Source: Euwallacea fornicatus
Lineage: Eukaryota; Arthropoda; Insecta; Coleoptera; Curculionidae
Reading direction: 5' to 3'
DNA: 64,000 nt
Assembly (NCBI RefSeq): GCF_040115645.1
Contig: NC_089544.1
Coordinates: 4,216,001 to 4,280,000 of the forward strand
How positions within the stretch are numbered: the first letter of the stretch is position 1; each line of letters starts with the position of its first letter. Below, in pieces: positions 1-11,965 of the stretch. The notes under the pieces were generated by a model that worked only from the letters and a program-made list of their open reading frames with translations, did no database searches and was not told where the DNA came from. The position numbers were made by a program, and so were the translations under genes.

Positions 1-2546
1 AAATAAATTGCTTATGATGGTCTAATTAGCTATGACATATCGCGCCATACCCTATTTAGATTAATGACACAGTTGTGAAATGTTGAAATCAAATTGGTGG
101 TAAAGTTTTAACTCGTTTTTCGGATATGGTTGAAAAAATGATATTTAGTTTATGAATGAAGCTAACAATAATTAATGCAAAAAAATCTATTATTAATTTA
201 ATCTGTGTTCGATCAAAAATTATGAGAATCTGGGGGTGGTAAAACATGAGAATAAGAGGACAGACATCTTAACAATATGACAAATTACTGAACTTATTGT
301 ACATTTACCAAGCAAGTGCGAAAAGTAACTTTTCTACACATGACAGAAGTTGCTATGAAGTAAACGCATTTCGGCCAGCATTTTCTGCATCTGCCAAAGT
401 TAAATAACTAAGTTCTATTCGTGTATAAATGAGCATATTTTACCCGCATAATCGGATTTTACACTTTTTCGTAACGGAGCATTATTAATTAATTATTTGT
501 CTATAAACGAAGAGAAGATAGATATTAGATGTGTATAGTATACATGGAAATAAATGAGAAAATAAGAACAAAGGTAAGTATTAAAGATTAATCATCCAGT
601 TTACTAATGGTAATCTCTACAAGTGAAACAGCATACAAGCACTTGCTCACCGTATTCGTCAAAATGAAACATACAGCTCGTAAGTGCATTTTAAGATAAA
701 TCAATTTTTTCCCCTGTCCTATAATAATAAGTTTGCTCCTAAAGAACCTATAAGATGTCTAATGAGACTTATCTTGATAAATTACCTAAGGATGTCTTGC
801 GGAGGTTAAACGAGCCACATTTTCTTATATTAAATTCTTGAAGGACAAATTGATAAGCGTCGAGGAAAAGTGATGCAACAGGTGCTCAAAACCTGTTCTT
901 TTGTAGCATTTTAAAGCCAAGTTAGCGACCATAAAGACCTCATGCTGAATTTTACTCTATTGAGGATGTAGAATTTATGGATTTACTAGAATTTCAAATA
1001 GTTATTGAAGCTTAAATTGCGTAAAAGAAAGGAAAAACTTTGCATATTAATCATTACAAGGAGCGTTTTCTCAATATGGAATAATTACTAATATGCAGGT
1101 ATTATAAGGATATGGCAACGGTTTTTTACGCTAAATAATCTCCTTGTGAAAGTTATGAGTAACTATCAAAACGATTAAAAACGTAATAAATCGATATAAT
1201 AATTACGGCTGCTTAACCATAATCAATTTTCCGATTGAATTGAAAAAAACATAAAAAAAAAATTGGTGAAGACGTGGTGTGGTCAGTCCAAGAAGGTATA
1301 AATTTTGCAGAAGGAATAACTCACGACTGGTAAAAGTATATACATATTATCGTACTTTTCACTGTTTTTTGTGAAATTTGCAAAAATACCTATGGATCCA
1401 AATTAACAATGTAAAGGACGTAAGGAAAAAATAATCATCCATTATCATCTGAAGCAATTTGTAACATTTACTCAAATTTCTTAAAATCATCATTCGCAAT
1501 ATAACTGAAACAAGCAAAATTTTATTGGTCTATGAGGTAAGAGTAGAGTCCTGCATCTTGTTAGGAGCACATTTTCAACAGTTTTTATCATTTTTTTTTG
1601 TTTGAATTTATTTTTATTTTAAATTAAACAGTTAAACAAAATTGGTCTAAAAGCCAAATTAGACTGAAATACTTGCGTTCCTTCCACAATATACCGCGAA
1701 GGTCAGTTCAAGGTGAATACAGAAAAACGGAAAACACATATGGCGCCTCCAAATATATATGACGTCAACATTCCAGACATTCCACTACAAAGTATTTAGC
1801 ATCCGTTAATGGGGATGACCTCTTTAATAAAGCGATAGCTCTGAAGAAAGTCGGTTAATATGTCTCCGTAAGTAAGACAGAGTTTCACAACGTCCAGACG
1901 AATGCCAGACAAGGAAGGAATATGTGTAACACACAGAGAGAGACATGATGATAATATTGGGTTCCTTGTCCTACATGTCTCTGTCATTTGTCCCATTATA
2001 ACCTCAAAATATTTGTTTTAATTTGAATTTAGTTAGAAGATCGTTAATATTAAGTTATTTATAACATACATATCTGAAGTTTAACTCAGGTATTTACTTT
2101 TTACTATGTACTATGTTGGAATCATTATTCCTTAATATCATAATAAATAATACTGGTCAATCTTAAGAAACAAACTGAATTACTTTAAGGGAGTGGATGA
2201 TGGCCTCATTGCATGTTGTGGAAGAGGTTACAAAAACAGAAGAAATAGTGGTAACAGAGCCTGTTGTTGCATTTTCGATTACTGTTGCGAGGGATGTGTG
2301 AAAAATGCCATTCTTGAAGCGCAGAAAATCCTTATTTACAGAGAGGACATTAGTTTCAACATGAATTTTCAGTTCGATGTTTGATATAAGTCGAGCTTCC
2401 AATAGAACTCATTGAGGAACCGTAAATAAGTAGGTACGAAATCTTTTGTTAAATGAGTTATCTCCAGTTTTGGAGCACTGTCCTCTCGCCTTAAGACGAT
2501 GTTTTCAGCTTATGTATAATAAGAATGTTCTGCTTAGTACCACATA
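1..2546. other. No recognisable gene; AT-rich intergenic DNA
   Basis: Stop codons are frequent in all frames and no domain could be recognised. Two short overlapping ORFs near 2163-2402, one on each strand, show no family signature. They may be remains associated with the adjacent pogo-like MITE, but this could not be supported. Confidence 0.5.
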
Positions 2547-3137
2547 CATTCAAACTCGGTTATACTTAACCTGGGTTAATACGAACGGTTGCCTTTAACG
2601 CAATAAATGCCAGGAATAAACAAAGCGTGTATTTAAATATGTGTTATTCTTGCTCGAATATAGCGAACACATTTATAACGACCCACCGATTTTTACGAAC
2701 GCTTTTCAAGAAAGAATTTTCTGGTCCGATCGGTTATAACAAACTAGTGTTTATTAAAAAGGTCATCTTTAAGAATTTACTAGACGAGTTTTAAGGTATC
2801 TTTTTGTCGAGACGATCTCAAAAGTGGGGAATCCCGATTTATTGAACGGTAGTCGATTTTGGACTGCATTAGCTGCATTTTATTAGTGTTCGATAATGAA
2901 TTGAGTAATTTACAAATCCGTCGATGCCCATTTGGCCTTGCATAAAATTAATATGCATATCTCTAGGTTTAATTCACACCCCTAATCAACCATCCTTCGA
3001 GTAGACGCAGTTAGCGTCAGCCAAGGCAAACATACTATATGTATGAACATATTATCTAGAATCGGATATAACGAACGCCTGGCCATAGCTACCAAAATCT
3101 CCGGTCTCCTATTGTTCATTATAACCGAGTTCGACTG
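2547..3137. mobile_element. pogo/Tigger-like MITE, about 591 bp
   Basis: The left end reads CATTCAAACTCGGTTATA and the right end, reverse-complemented, reads CAGTCGAACTCGGTTATA. Each is flanked by TA (2545-2546 and 3138-3139), the target duplication expected of Tc1/mariner/pogo transposons. The motif TATAACGAAC or close variants recurs inside near both ends. No transposase is encoded, so this is a non-autonomous element. The same terminal motif flanks the nested element at 22859-26704, which suggests one family. Family assignment rests on resemblance of the ends to pogo/Tigger-type CAGT...CTCGG..TATAACGAAC termini. Confidence 0.65.
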
Positions 3138-3712
3138 TAGTTCCTTATCTTGATCACATTAAAAATAATAAATAATACAAAACAATTATGCGATTAATCA
3201 GAAATCCACACGAACAAAAATTTTGAAAAAGGATATATTTTTTTTCTAATTTAAATAAATAAATGTACAATTTTCTTGATGAAAACCAGTTACTAAACGG
3301 ATTTTCTTACGTAACTAGTCACAGAATAAAAGCATATATCTTCATTTTAGAACTTAGTTAACAAGTAAGACCAGTAACAACAATGATTCAACAAATATTC
3401 AACCACTTGAATATTACATAATTTTAAATTTTTTAACACGTATTCATTAACACCTTGGTGCACCACAAAACGTATAGTCACATTCAAATATTATATTTCT
3501 TAAATGTTACTATTTTTAGGTATTATTTTTCACCATCGAAATAATAGTTATTTAAAGCACGTGTGTATTAATGACGGCAATTGATAACTGAGAATCTTTG
3601 TTCCAGTTTAAATAGTTTTGGATGTGGAACAATCAGTAGACTTAATTGTTTAAAAAAATGATTAAAATCGTCCTCAAAATATTTATAAATAATTTATAAA
3701 ATAATTTAGTTA

Positions 3713-4936
3713 TTATGATTCGTTTATTCGTTTCTTACGAGGTAATGCACTTGGGTCTTCAAAGTATGGTTTAGATTTACCTTTTTCTTTAGAATTTGCT
3801 CCTTTCCGGCGATTAGCACTTAAGGTCCCACAACTAAACTCAGAAACACTATCTTTGCTTATATTACCAGTTCTTCTACGCCTTACTGCATACGTATGCA
3901 CCGGCACTAAAAGTTTTGGTCTGGGGATGGTAAAATCAGTATTCCTCAACGCAGAATTAGATGGGGAGCCGTGCTCCATCTTAGTCCTATGCTCCCCACC
4001 ATCCTTGTAAATGCTATTGTAAACTACATCATAATAATGATCGTCTTCCTCCTGGTCACTTTTAACCACACTTAACTCACTGCTGGAACAAGATGAAGGG
4101 ACAATGTGTTTAGGAGGCAGCCTCTGCCGTATTTTCTTAGAGTGCTCATAATATCCACTATCATTTCTAATGAGATCTTTGCCTCCATTTTCACTTACTG
4201 TAAGATACTGGTTCTGCATGTCGACCCACTGACTAATCCTCCCATCATCTATAACTTCCACATCTTTATCAGTATAACTTATTTGCTGTAATAACTCATG
4301 GGTCGGGTTGACTATGACTCGCACGTGACTATTTTCAGAAGCATTATCACGTTTCACAATTTCTTCATCAATGTCAGTGCTAATTTCATCAAACCTAACG
4401 CTCTTTTTTATTTGACGTTGCAGATCTTCAATGACTATTTGAAACTTCTCTTGCTCACCACCATCCAGTTGTAACTTAGCTCTGGGTTTCGGAACTGGGT
4501 GGAGGTTTGTGATGGTGGGCTCTTGGATAATACCTTGTGCAGCTACAAAGTAGTTATTGTGATCGTTGGTTTTGGCAACTTTGGAGTTGATTTTAGATAA
4601 AATCTTATCACTGTGGTATTTCAACCTAATGCTGTCATTACTCTTAAGTTTTCTTGGAGCGGAGTAAAGGTCTTCATTATTATCTTTTCTAATCTCCTCC
4701 AATATGTGCTGATACTGACCTAACCTCGATGAAACAGTACCATCACTTTTTGTACTATATTTATCCCAGGAGTTGGATTTCGAGCTGCCGCTCGACAAAT
4801 TTTTTTGCGCATCGATCCAGTTTGCTTCATAAAGCTGCCCTCTGGCATGGTTTGGTATGTCCATTTCCAGCCATGCAGGGTCGTTAATAACTGCTTTTCC
4901 AGGATATCGCTTGATTTTCATGGTTGGTAATTGCAT
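3713..4936 (-). CDS. Uncharacterised 407-aa protein, single coding exon
   Basis: This is an intact ORF from ATG at 4936 to a stop at 3713, the longest in the window. No enzyme or membrane domain is recognised. The protein is hydrophilic and low in complexity. It is Ser-rich near residues 48-70 and 281-287, acidic at 295-299 (QEEDD), and has basic clusters RRRR (352-355) and PRKKR (399-403) that could act as nuclear localisation signals. KSVRF at 178-182 fits the RVxF-type protein phosphatase 1 docking motif. Pro-rich pieces (PVPKPRAK, IPRPKLLVPVH) suggest linear interaction motifs. The start is favoured because an in-frame TAA lies 27 codons... within the preceding leader; a second Met at residue 6 is an alternative. 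A non-coding 5' exon is plausible, because TTTTTTTTCAG sits about 40 bases upstream. I infer a regulatory or scaffold protein; the function is unknown. Confidence 0.7.
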   Translation of the reverse strand: MQLPTMKIKRYPGKAVINDPAWLEMDIPNHARGQLYEANWIDAQKNLSSGSSKSNSWDKYSTKSDGTVSSRLGQYQHILEEIRKDNNEDLYSAPRKLKSNDSIRLKYHSDKILSKINSKVAKTNDHNNYFVAAQGIIQEPTITNLHPVPKPRAKLQLDGGEQEKFQIVIEDLQRQIKKSVRFDEISTDIDEEIVKRDNASENSHVRVIVNPTHELLQQISYTDKDVEVIDDGRISQWVDMQNQYLTVSENGGKDLIRNDSGYYEHSKKIRQRLPPKHIVPSSCSSSELSVVKSDQEEDDHYYDVVYNSIYKDGGEHRTKMEHGSPSNSALRNTDFTIPRPKLLVPVHTYAVRRRRTGNISKDSVSEFSCGTLSANRRKGANSKEKGKSKPYFEDPSALPRKKRINES

Positions 4937-4990
4937 GTAGCTCAGTTTAGCACATGTCTTCTCTTAGAGAAAGCTGAAAAAAAACGCTTA
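4937..4990 (-). promoter_or_regulatory. Possible 3' splice acceptor in the 5'UTR of the 407-aa gene
   Basis: Read on the minus strand, a T-tract ending in CAG lies 37 bases before the ATG of the 407-aa ORF. An in-frame TAA stands between the CAG and the ATG. This is the layout expected when a non-coding first exon is spliced just ahead of the start codon. Transcript data would be needed to confirm it; poly-T plus CAG also occurs by chance in AT-rich DNA. Confidence 0.35.
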
Positions 4991-6844
4991 GGGTTACAAT
5001 CTAATTAGAAATACGTGGTGCTGACTCAGAGGTGTTGCGTATCCACATGGCTTCCACTTATGGATTCAGTTATTAAATAATCATAGTTCAGTAGTTTGCT
5101 AATTTTATTGAATACGTGACTGTACTTGAGATTGGATATAGTTGCTTTGATTATGAAAGCTTGATGCCTGGTCTAAATTTAGTGCGAACAATCCACTTTA
5201 TAACCAAGTGTGTTCATTGAACTTCCGATATCCAGAAGTTTCAGGGAGATAAAAAAAAATAAATCCACAGTTTTGGTATAGAGAGTTAGTCTAAGTTTCG
5301 TCGGATGGTTTACTGGTTTGGACAATTTCCTAATTTTTTTATTTAAAGCTACAAGTTTCATGTAACTTTTAACAATTAATCAGATTACTAATACGAAGAT
5401 CTTCTAGATGAAAAATATCCGTATGAACGTCTTCCTGTGAGGGTGTTTAGAATCTTGATTTTTGTAACTTGAGAAAATCGGATCGAATTAAGTATCTTGT
5501 TCAGGTTTCGCCAATCACATTCCTCTTCTTTTCGATGTCTGCGGGTAGTTTCGAAAATTTGAAAAAATATTATTTGTACATAAATATTTTATTTTTAATA
5601 ACTTTTTTTTCCATCTAACATTTTTTTAGAAAAATTAATTTAAAAATAGACATAATCCGAGTTTATGATTTTTTTATACCTTTTAAGTTAAATCGGGTAA
5701 CACTTGAATTAATATACAATAGATCACACTAGCCGTAATAAATTAATTTATCGGAATCGATTTTATATTCTCTCTGATGAAATGTATCTGGCATATCACC
5801 ATTATTCCTTATCTGCATTGTTTAGAAAGGTCATCTGCATATTACAAAAGTCATTGGGTTTTTGCATTTGTGAGCAAGGTTGAGCAATTGTTTCCGGTAT
5901 AAATTTACATGTTGATGTAATACAACTGCATACAGGGAAAAAACTGTGTTGAAAGTTGGTGTCTATAGAAAAATTATTGAGTTTGATTAAATTACCTTTC
6001 AAGAATTAATTAAACTCTTATATTGAAGCTATCATTTGGGAAAACAATTTCAAAAATTTCTCATCATGAATTCTTCTTTTACGAAGAATTACTCAGACTA
6101 GGAACGTTAACTAAGACCTACTTGTTCCATTACAAAATAACTTTGGCTTTACTAAGCCAGACCTAAACAAACTAAGACCATCCTCTACTTTGACATTCAT
6201 AGGAAATAAATTGAAGACAATATGAGATAAATGAATTTCTTTGGAGGAATAATGATGTACGAGGGTTGGGCTTAACAAAGCCAAACTTCTTTCACAATAG
6301 AACAAGCGGGTTCAAGCATAATATAATATGCGGACGATCGTACTACTGCTGAGTAATTGAGTGTCTCTTACTTTTAAAAGAAGTTTTATGTGCGAATCCC
6401 TTTTTAATGAAAGCAACATTTTATAAAATCCTATTTGTTTTTAGCTTTCCAATTCTGAATTTAATTCAAGTTTAAATATTCATATTGTTCAGCATAGAAA
6501 ACTGCGACATCGCCATTCCCGCGTTTCCTTCTACATCGAGGAATAGAAGCCCCGCATAAATTCGTTAAACATTTTAGGAATTTTTTTAATAAAAATGATG
6601 GAACATTTCAAATATTGTTATTAGTTGAGCATTTTTGACATAATAGCTATGCATACAGGGTTACCCATGTATATTAAAACGTCCTGATTTCTTTGAGAAA
6701 TTCTGAACATATTTCACGTAGCATACTCATGGCTAAATTTAATGGTTTACGAAAAATAAATACAAAAAATAGATATAACTAAAGAACTATTAGTACTTAA
6801 AAAGTAGAAATATAAATTACTGTAATCTAATGTATTAAATGGTC
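4991..6844. other. No recognisable feature
   Basis: AT-rich DNA with only short ORFs lacking family signatures. It would hold the promoter of the minus-strand 407-aa gene, but no core promoter motif stands out from the background. Confidence 0.4.
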
Positions 6845-7060
6845 AAATTTTCCCGGTTGACTTCGTAACAGTGGACAAATCTCAACGCAAATTCCTCAAG
6901 AGCTCCTCTTATCATTTGAGGAGATATTTGTTGAGCTTATTGAAATACACCCTATTTTTCATATAAATCCCATAAAAAAAACCTCATAGCGGTGAGGTCA
7001 AGCGATCTATTGCCAGAGGCTACTTTAGTTGCCATATTGCGTGAATGGGTGTTACATGAA
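6845..7060 (-). pseudogene. Relic of a DD41D-type ITm transposase, C-terminal part
   Basis: On the minus strand a frame reads SLDLTAMRFFLWDLYEK. This is a worn form of the SPDLTPLDFFLWGYLK block that carries the third catalytic Asp in this insect transposase family, and here that Asp is lost. The frame then continues through stops with residues typical of the C-terminal tail. No ends were identified. It is one of several dispersed relics of the family in the window. Confidence 0.55.
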
Positions 7061-8865
7061 ATATGTTCAGAGTTTCTCAAACAACTCAAAAACGTCATGA
7101 TACATATATATGAGGTTCCATAAGGAAAACATGAAAAAGTATATTTATTAATTCTAGACGGGTACCAGGGTACTGCTACAAACAAAGGTACAAGAAATGC
7201 ACAATTAAAAACAATATTTGACATGTTCCACCAGTTTCATGAAAAATATTAATTAAAAATTATAAATTTTTGACGAATTTATGCAGGACTTTTGGTCTTC
7301 TATGAATGTATATCAGACACTGAATTTGCTGTGACGTTAGCACTAAAAAAATGAGGTAAAGTTCAACAATACATTTTTCATACGAATTATATTAAACGTT
7401 CTCAACAGAGAATTACTTAGAATTCAACGCAAAATTATCTGATTTTTATCACGACTTGATAACCAGGAAAAACATTAGTCACTTTGTGGGTATTCCTAAA
7501 ACTCTTGAATTGAATAAATATCTGAAAAAAGTATACCATCAGACTTTTTCGACTTGAGAAAGAGAAAAAATGGAAATTCGACGGAAGTCGATATTCTCAC
7601 GGTGTGAAGAGAAAGAAGTATTTATATTGATTTGAGCCGCGAACTGTTTGACCATTGATTGCTACTTAGAACTTCCGTTCAAATATTTTAATGAACTATC
7701 ACTTTGCCACCATGTGATTATATGAACTTTTTCTTATGAGATTAAAGCCTGACAGGTTGTAATTAGTATTCAACATACATTTGCTTTAATAATGTAGTGT
7801 AAGATCTACATTAATTAAACAGATATTTTAAGGCGTAGATAAGCTGCAAGTAGAGAAAAAGTAGGCAAATGTACAGGGTAAAAGAGTTATTTCTGTCTCG
7901 GTTTTGCATACACCTCCACTTCGGAAAATTGCTTGACCAAGCGAGTGAAGTAAACCTTAACAGTGGAATAACACAGATGCGATAATAAGCACTTAGGAGA
8001 AATTTATAATTAATTCAGCGGTTATGCAGGATTGGACTGAGGCAAGGAGTTTTTTAAAGAGTTTTATGCTGGAGGATTAGAATATTATGAAAAGAGAGGT
8101 TTAAAAAACTTTAGCTTGGCTGCTACGAATGATCCAAGAAAGGTGTTACTACCTGGACATTTTGAATCAAGAACAATGGCTGGTTAGTTCAGGCATACCG
8201 ATGTATGTTTACATATATATTTAAAAATTCAACAACAAACACCATTAAGGCATTCTCTGTATCAGTAATTCTTTACATTTCTCTCGAAAAATTCTCATGA
8301 CATAGCAATAATGCTGATATTGTTATAGGAAAGGTGTTCCCTAATTTAACTGTCGACGGTGAAATCGATCACATCTACATATTGAAAATTTCCCTGTGAT
8401 TTAATTTCATTAACCTATGCAAATGAATTTGAAATAGACAATAATCCAAACGCAACTAAACAATCAAACTTAGTGCAAGTCTTGTACCAATTCTTGAGGT
8501 CTTGTGAAACCGGACCTCTGTGAATAAGATAACCTTGCGGTCTTGCTGGCAAGCCATAATAAATTGCAGTTTCCATTGTGCAAATATAAATATATGTGTG
8601 GTTTCGGACTTTCACTCATCGCACTAATTTGCGATTCTGGTCACTCTGGCAGTAGTAATTTGACATGAATCATATTTATTCAGCTCGATATTATTTGATT
8701 TTGATTGGCGTGTATTATATATCCAATATTGGCAATGAAAGTTTGATAGTTACCAAGAGCTCGGAGGATGCACGTTGTTAGTGAATATGCGAGTTGAAGC
8801 AAGGCTGCAAGCTATTAGCTAGATTTCGATGCTACGATAATTTAATTTAAATAAAAATATTATTA
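7061..8865. other. No recognisable feature
   Basis: AT-rich sequence with short ORFs only. No transposon ends, RNA gene or conserved coding motif was recognised. Confidence 0.4.
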
Positions 8866-10557
8866 CAAGCCCTAACCACCAAGTGTTCGAAAAAATAAAA
8901 ATTCTTAGAAAAAAATAACTATTTTTAATTATTATGCAAATTTATGTAATTAATTTCACAACAAACTTGTTCAATAATATAGCTATTACGTAAAGTACCA
9001 TAACCTAAGTCAGTGGAATATATCGACAATAACAAAATAACGAAGAATGGTGCAAAAAAGGTGACAACAATATATTCGAAATTCCAATTTATTATTATAT
9101 TTTTCCAATCAATTTATATTTGTTCTAAATATTCAAATTCCAAACAAAAGCAAGTACTGGTCATTTATTTTAAGCACGATCTCACATGATCGTGATTTTT
9201 GTAAATTCGAAGTTGGGTTTTACGTTTAATTAATATTGTAAAATGGTGCGCGGAAGAGCTACAGACGAAAATGTTCGTAAATTAGTAATAAAAAAATACT
9301 GCCAAGGACGAAAAATTCTTGAAATTGCCCAAAAGTCACACTTACCCAAATCAACAGTGGGACACATTTTAAAAATCTACCAAACTAGTCGTAGCACTGC
9401 GAAAAAGGGTAAAAGTACAGGAAGACCGAAAATATTAACCGAAACAAATCGTAGATTACTAGTTGAAATATGTAAAAAAAGACGTCGAAATACTGTCAGA
9501 GCCCTAACTGCCCAATGAAATAACCAAAACAGGACATAAGTTATCTGGGGAACGTTATAGGAAATGGATACAGAAATCTGGACTTTGTTTTTGTAAAGTA
9601 TTATTCAACATTGAATAAAACGATATTCTACACAAGCATTGTGGGTTAAAGAAAAACCTCTTCTGACAGAGGAACAAAAGAAAAATCGGCTTCTGTGGGC
9701 CAAATAAATGGCTCTCTGAACTGTTGAAGATTGGGCAAAAGTCATCTTTAGTAATGAATCCGCATTTAATGCATGTGTTGGCGATTATAAGCCACAAGTT
9801 ATTAGGAATAAAAATAAAGCGTTTCACAAAAACTGCCTAAAAAGAACGGCCCAGTTCCCCAATGGTGTTATGATATGGGGCTGTATGTTGGCAGGAGATT
9901 TGGGATGTCAGTGAAATGTGTGAGAGGAAATGTGAGTTCATAAATGGCACCCTAATCGCTACAAAATACCAGTAAATTTTAGAAAAAAATATCTTCCTCA
10001 ACGTTGAGAATCTTTTTCCAAACGACTATTTTATATTTCAATAGGATGCTGCATCTTCCCACATGACTAAATCGACAGAAAATGGTTCGGAGATTATGAC
10101 ATTAATGTTCTATCGTGGCCCTTAAGCAGTAAAGACTTAAATGTGATTGGGAATTTATGGCATATAATGAAACAAAAATCACGAAATAACCCACTTAAAA
10201 GTATTGCGGAATTAAAAGCGAAAAATCACTAAAATACGGGAAAATTTTGCTTCTAATTTATACCATAAACTTCGACTGCCATATTTCGAGCAATTATTAA
10301 ACCCGAAGGAGACGTCACGCCATATTAATCTTTTTTTGTTTCATTATTATGAGTATTTTGTTCTCACCGTTTTTTGCACCATTTTTCATTATTTTGTTAT
10401 TGTTGGTGTATTTCACTTAATTGGGTTTTGGTACTTCATGGAATTATTGAACAAGTTGTGTTTTGAAATGAATTACATAAATTTACATATTAATTAAAAA
10501 TAGTTATTATTCTTCTAAAAATGTTTATTTTTTCGAACGTTTAGTTGCTTGGGCTCG
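8866..10557 (+). mobile_element. Tc1-like transposon with long (about 190 bp) terminal inverted repeats
   Basis: The ends (CAAGCCC at left, its near complement GGGCTCG at right) are flanked by TA at 8864-8865 and 10558-10559. The arms stay alignable for about 190 bp, through ACTTGTTCAATAAT-like and TTTTGCACCATTTTTC-like blocks. Length is 1692 bp, normal for a full-length Tc1-like element. The interior carries a plus-strand transposase with an intact N-terminus and a decayed C-terminus. The copy is full length at the DNA level but cannot encode an active enzyme. Confidence 0.85.
9243..10325 (+). pseudogene. Tc1-like transposase, broken
   Basis: The first 91 codons are open, from ATG at 9243 to a stop at 9518. 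They encode a helix-turn-helix DNA-binding region with a GRPKILTETNRR segment typical of the Tc1 paired-like N-terminus. After that, stops and frameshifts appear. The catalytic region is still visible: FQ*DAASSH near 10035, where a stop precedes the second catalytic Asp, then LSSKDLNVIGNLWHIMKQ near 10110, matching SPDLNxIENLW. A tail ending EGDVTPY lies near 10320. The breaks make it a pseudogene, and its orientation and position fit the surrounding inverted repeats. Confidence 0.8.
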
Positions 10558-11009
10558 TATTTTCATTATAAAAAAAACAAACGATTTTTTTCTTTTCTAA
10601 ATTTCAACACCCTGTATTTCGAAAGTGAAGTGATTGCGGGTATATTTGTTTATCTCCTATTTTGACCCAAGGAACATTTTCTGAAATTTGCACCGCATGT
10701 TTAAGAAACACCCTGTACATAATGTAAGGTGACTTTGTTTCCTTCAATTTCGCTGCCATTAATTAGTGTCTTCTTTGCCAAAACCAGTGGAAAACAATGC
10801 AATGTGCAATGGAGGAGTACTATGAATTCACATGTTGTTCAGTTGCTCGATTATCCCAATGCGAACGACAACCGCAGAACGAAAACAACATAGTTTCAGT
10901 ATTATATATTAGTACAAGTGGGCATTTCAAACACCAGAGTCGAATTCATATATAATTTTTTTTTCAAATGTTTCAAATATTTGAAAACGTTGTTTCAAAA
11001 TAATAAATT
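10558..11009. other. Orphan transposon-end motifs, no gene
   Basis: Two CACCCTGTA motifs occur at about 10608-10617 and 10711-10719. Such motifs form the ends of many ITm elements in this window (CAGGGTG). No partner end could be assigned, so these may be the debris of decayed copies. Confidence 0.35.
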
Positions 11010-11965
11010 TAAAAAAATTGGACCTTTACTACGTTGGAGTGCAAAATTAACAGGACACTTAAATTTTTACATATTTTTTATAATAAAAAAAATAATTTTT
11101 TTTCTGAAATCTTGTTTATATTCAATTAGCCACAACGGTTTTTCGAGTTTCATCTTATTTAGATAACTTTTGTCTGTATAGGCCATAAAAACTTGAAGCA
11201 TTACTGTTTCTTGAATATCAGGGCGAAACAAGTGTCGTAAATTGAGGAGCATTACTCCAAGTTATTTCGCCATATTCAGTTTTAGCAATTTTTCCTCTCG
11301 TAAAAATGCAATATTAAGTTTCCAATTCTTGTAACGAAAAAACTATGACACCTAAATTCGTAGGGGTAATTGAAATGCTGAACGACACATTGAACAATGC
11401 TTAGAGAAACATGTAGCGCTATTTGTTGGTGAAAATTCGTGTTTGTAGCACATCCATACTTTGCAAGGACAACGCGAGGGTACTCGGACGAAGTTGGTAT
11501 CCCTTTATTACCGTGGCCGCCGAGAAATCCAGACTCGAACCCGATTGAACATGCCTGCAATACTCTGGGCAGATTCATTCGTTGTGTTCGTGCTGAGTTT
11601 CGATTCAAAAATGATTTGGAACAAATATTTTATGACCAATAAGGGTGAATCCCCTAGGAAGAAATTGCCACGTTGATCCGTAGCATGTCCATTCGCATGG
11701 ACGCTGTGATTAGAGCTCGTGTTGTTTTCCGTTTAGAATATGTTTTTTTTTGCTAGCAGATTTGTAGACTTTCTTCTTTTTTTGTGTGGTGTTTCCTATT
11801 TTTCTTTTTTCCATTTTTTTCTGCATGAAAAATTCTTAACTACCCAATATTCAATTTAATCAAACATTCGACCAATGTCACTGTAAATCTTTTTACAATT
11901 CTTGTTTTCTGAAAAAATCTAAGCGTCCGCTTAACTTTGCATTCCGGCGTAGCAACTGAAATTTT
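11010..11965 (+). mobile_element. Internally deleted Tc1-like element
   Basis: Imperfect inverted repeats border it. The left arm contains TTACTACGTTGGAGTGCAAA, and the right arm, reverse-complemented, contains GTTGCTACGCCGGAATGCAAA. The similarity continues through CGGACGCTTAGATTTTT-like sequence. Exact ends are uncertain by about 20 bases. Only the C-terminal third of a Tc1 transposase remains inside, in plus orientation, so the element is deleted and inactive. Confidence 0.6.
11439..11740 (+). pseudogene. Tc1-like transposase C-terminal fragment
   Basis: The frame reads RTTRGYSDEVGIPLLPWPPR, then NPDSNPIEHACNTLGRFIR, matching the Tc1 block PWPxRSPDLNPIEHxWDxLGR that holds the third catalytic residue (Glu). 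The upstream DNARPH-like part is degraded to VAHPYFA. After a stop at 11641 the family tail persists as ATLIRSM near 11674. No N-terminal DNA-binding part or first catalytic Asp was found. Confidence 0.75.
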
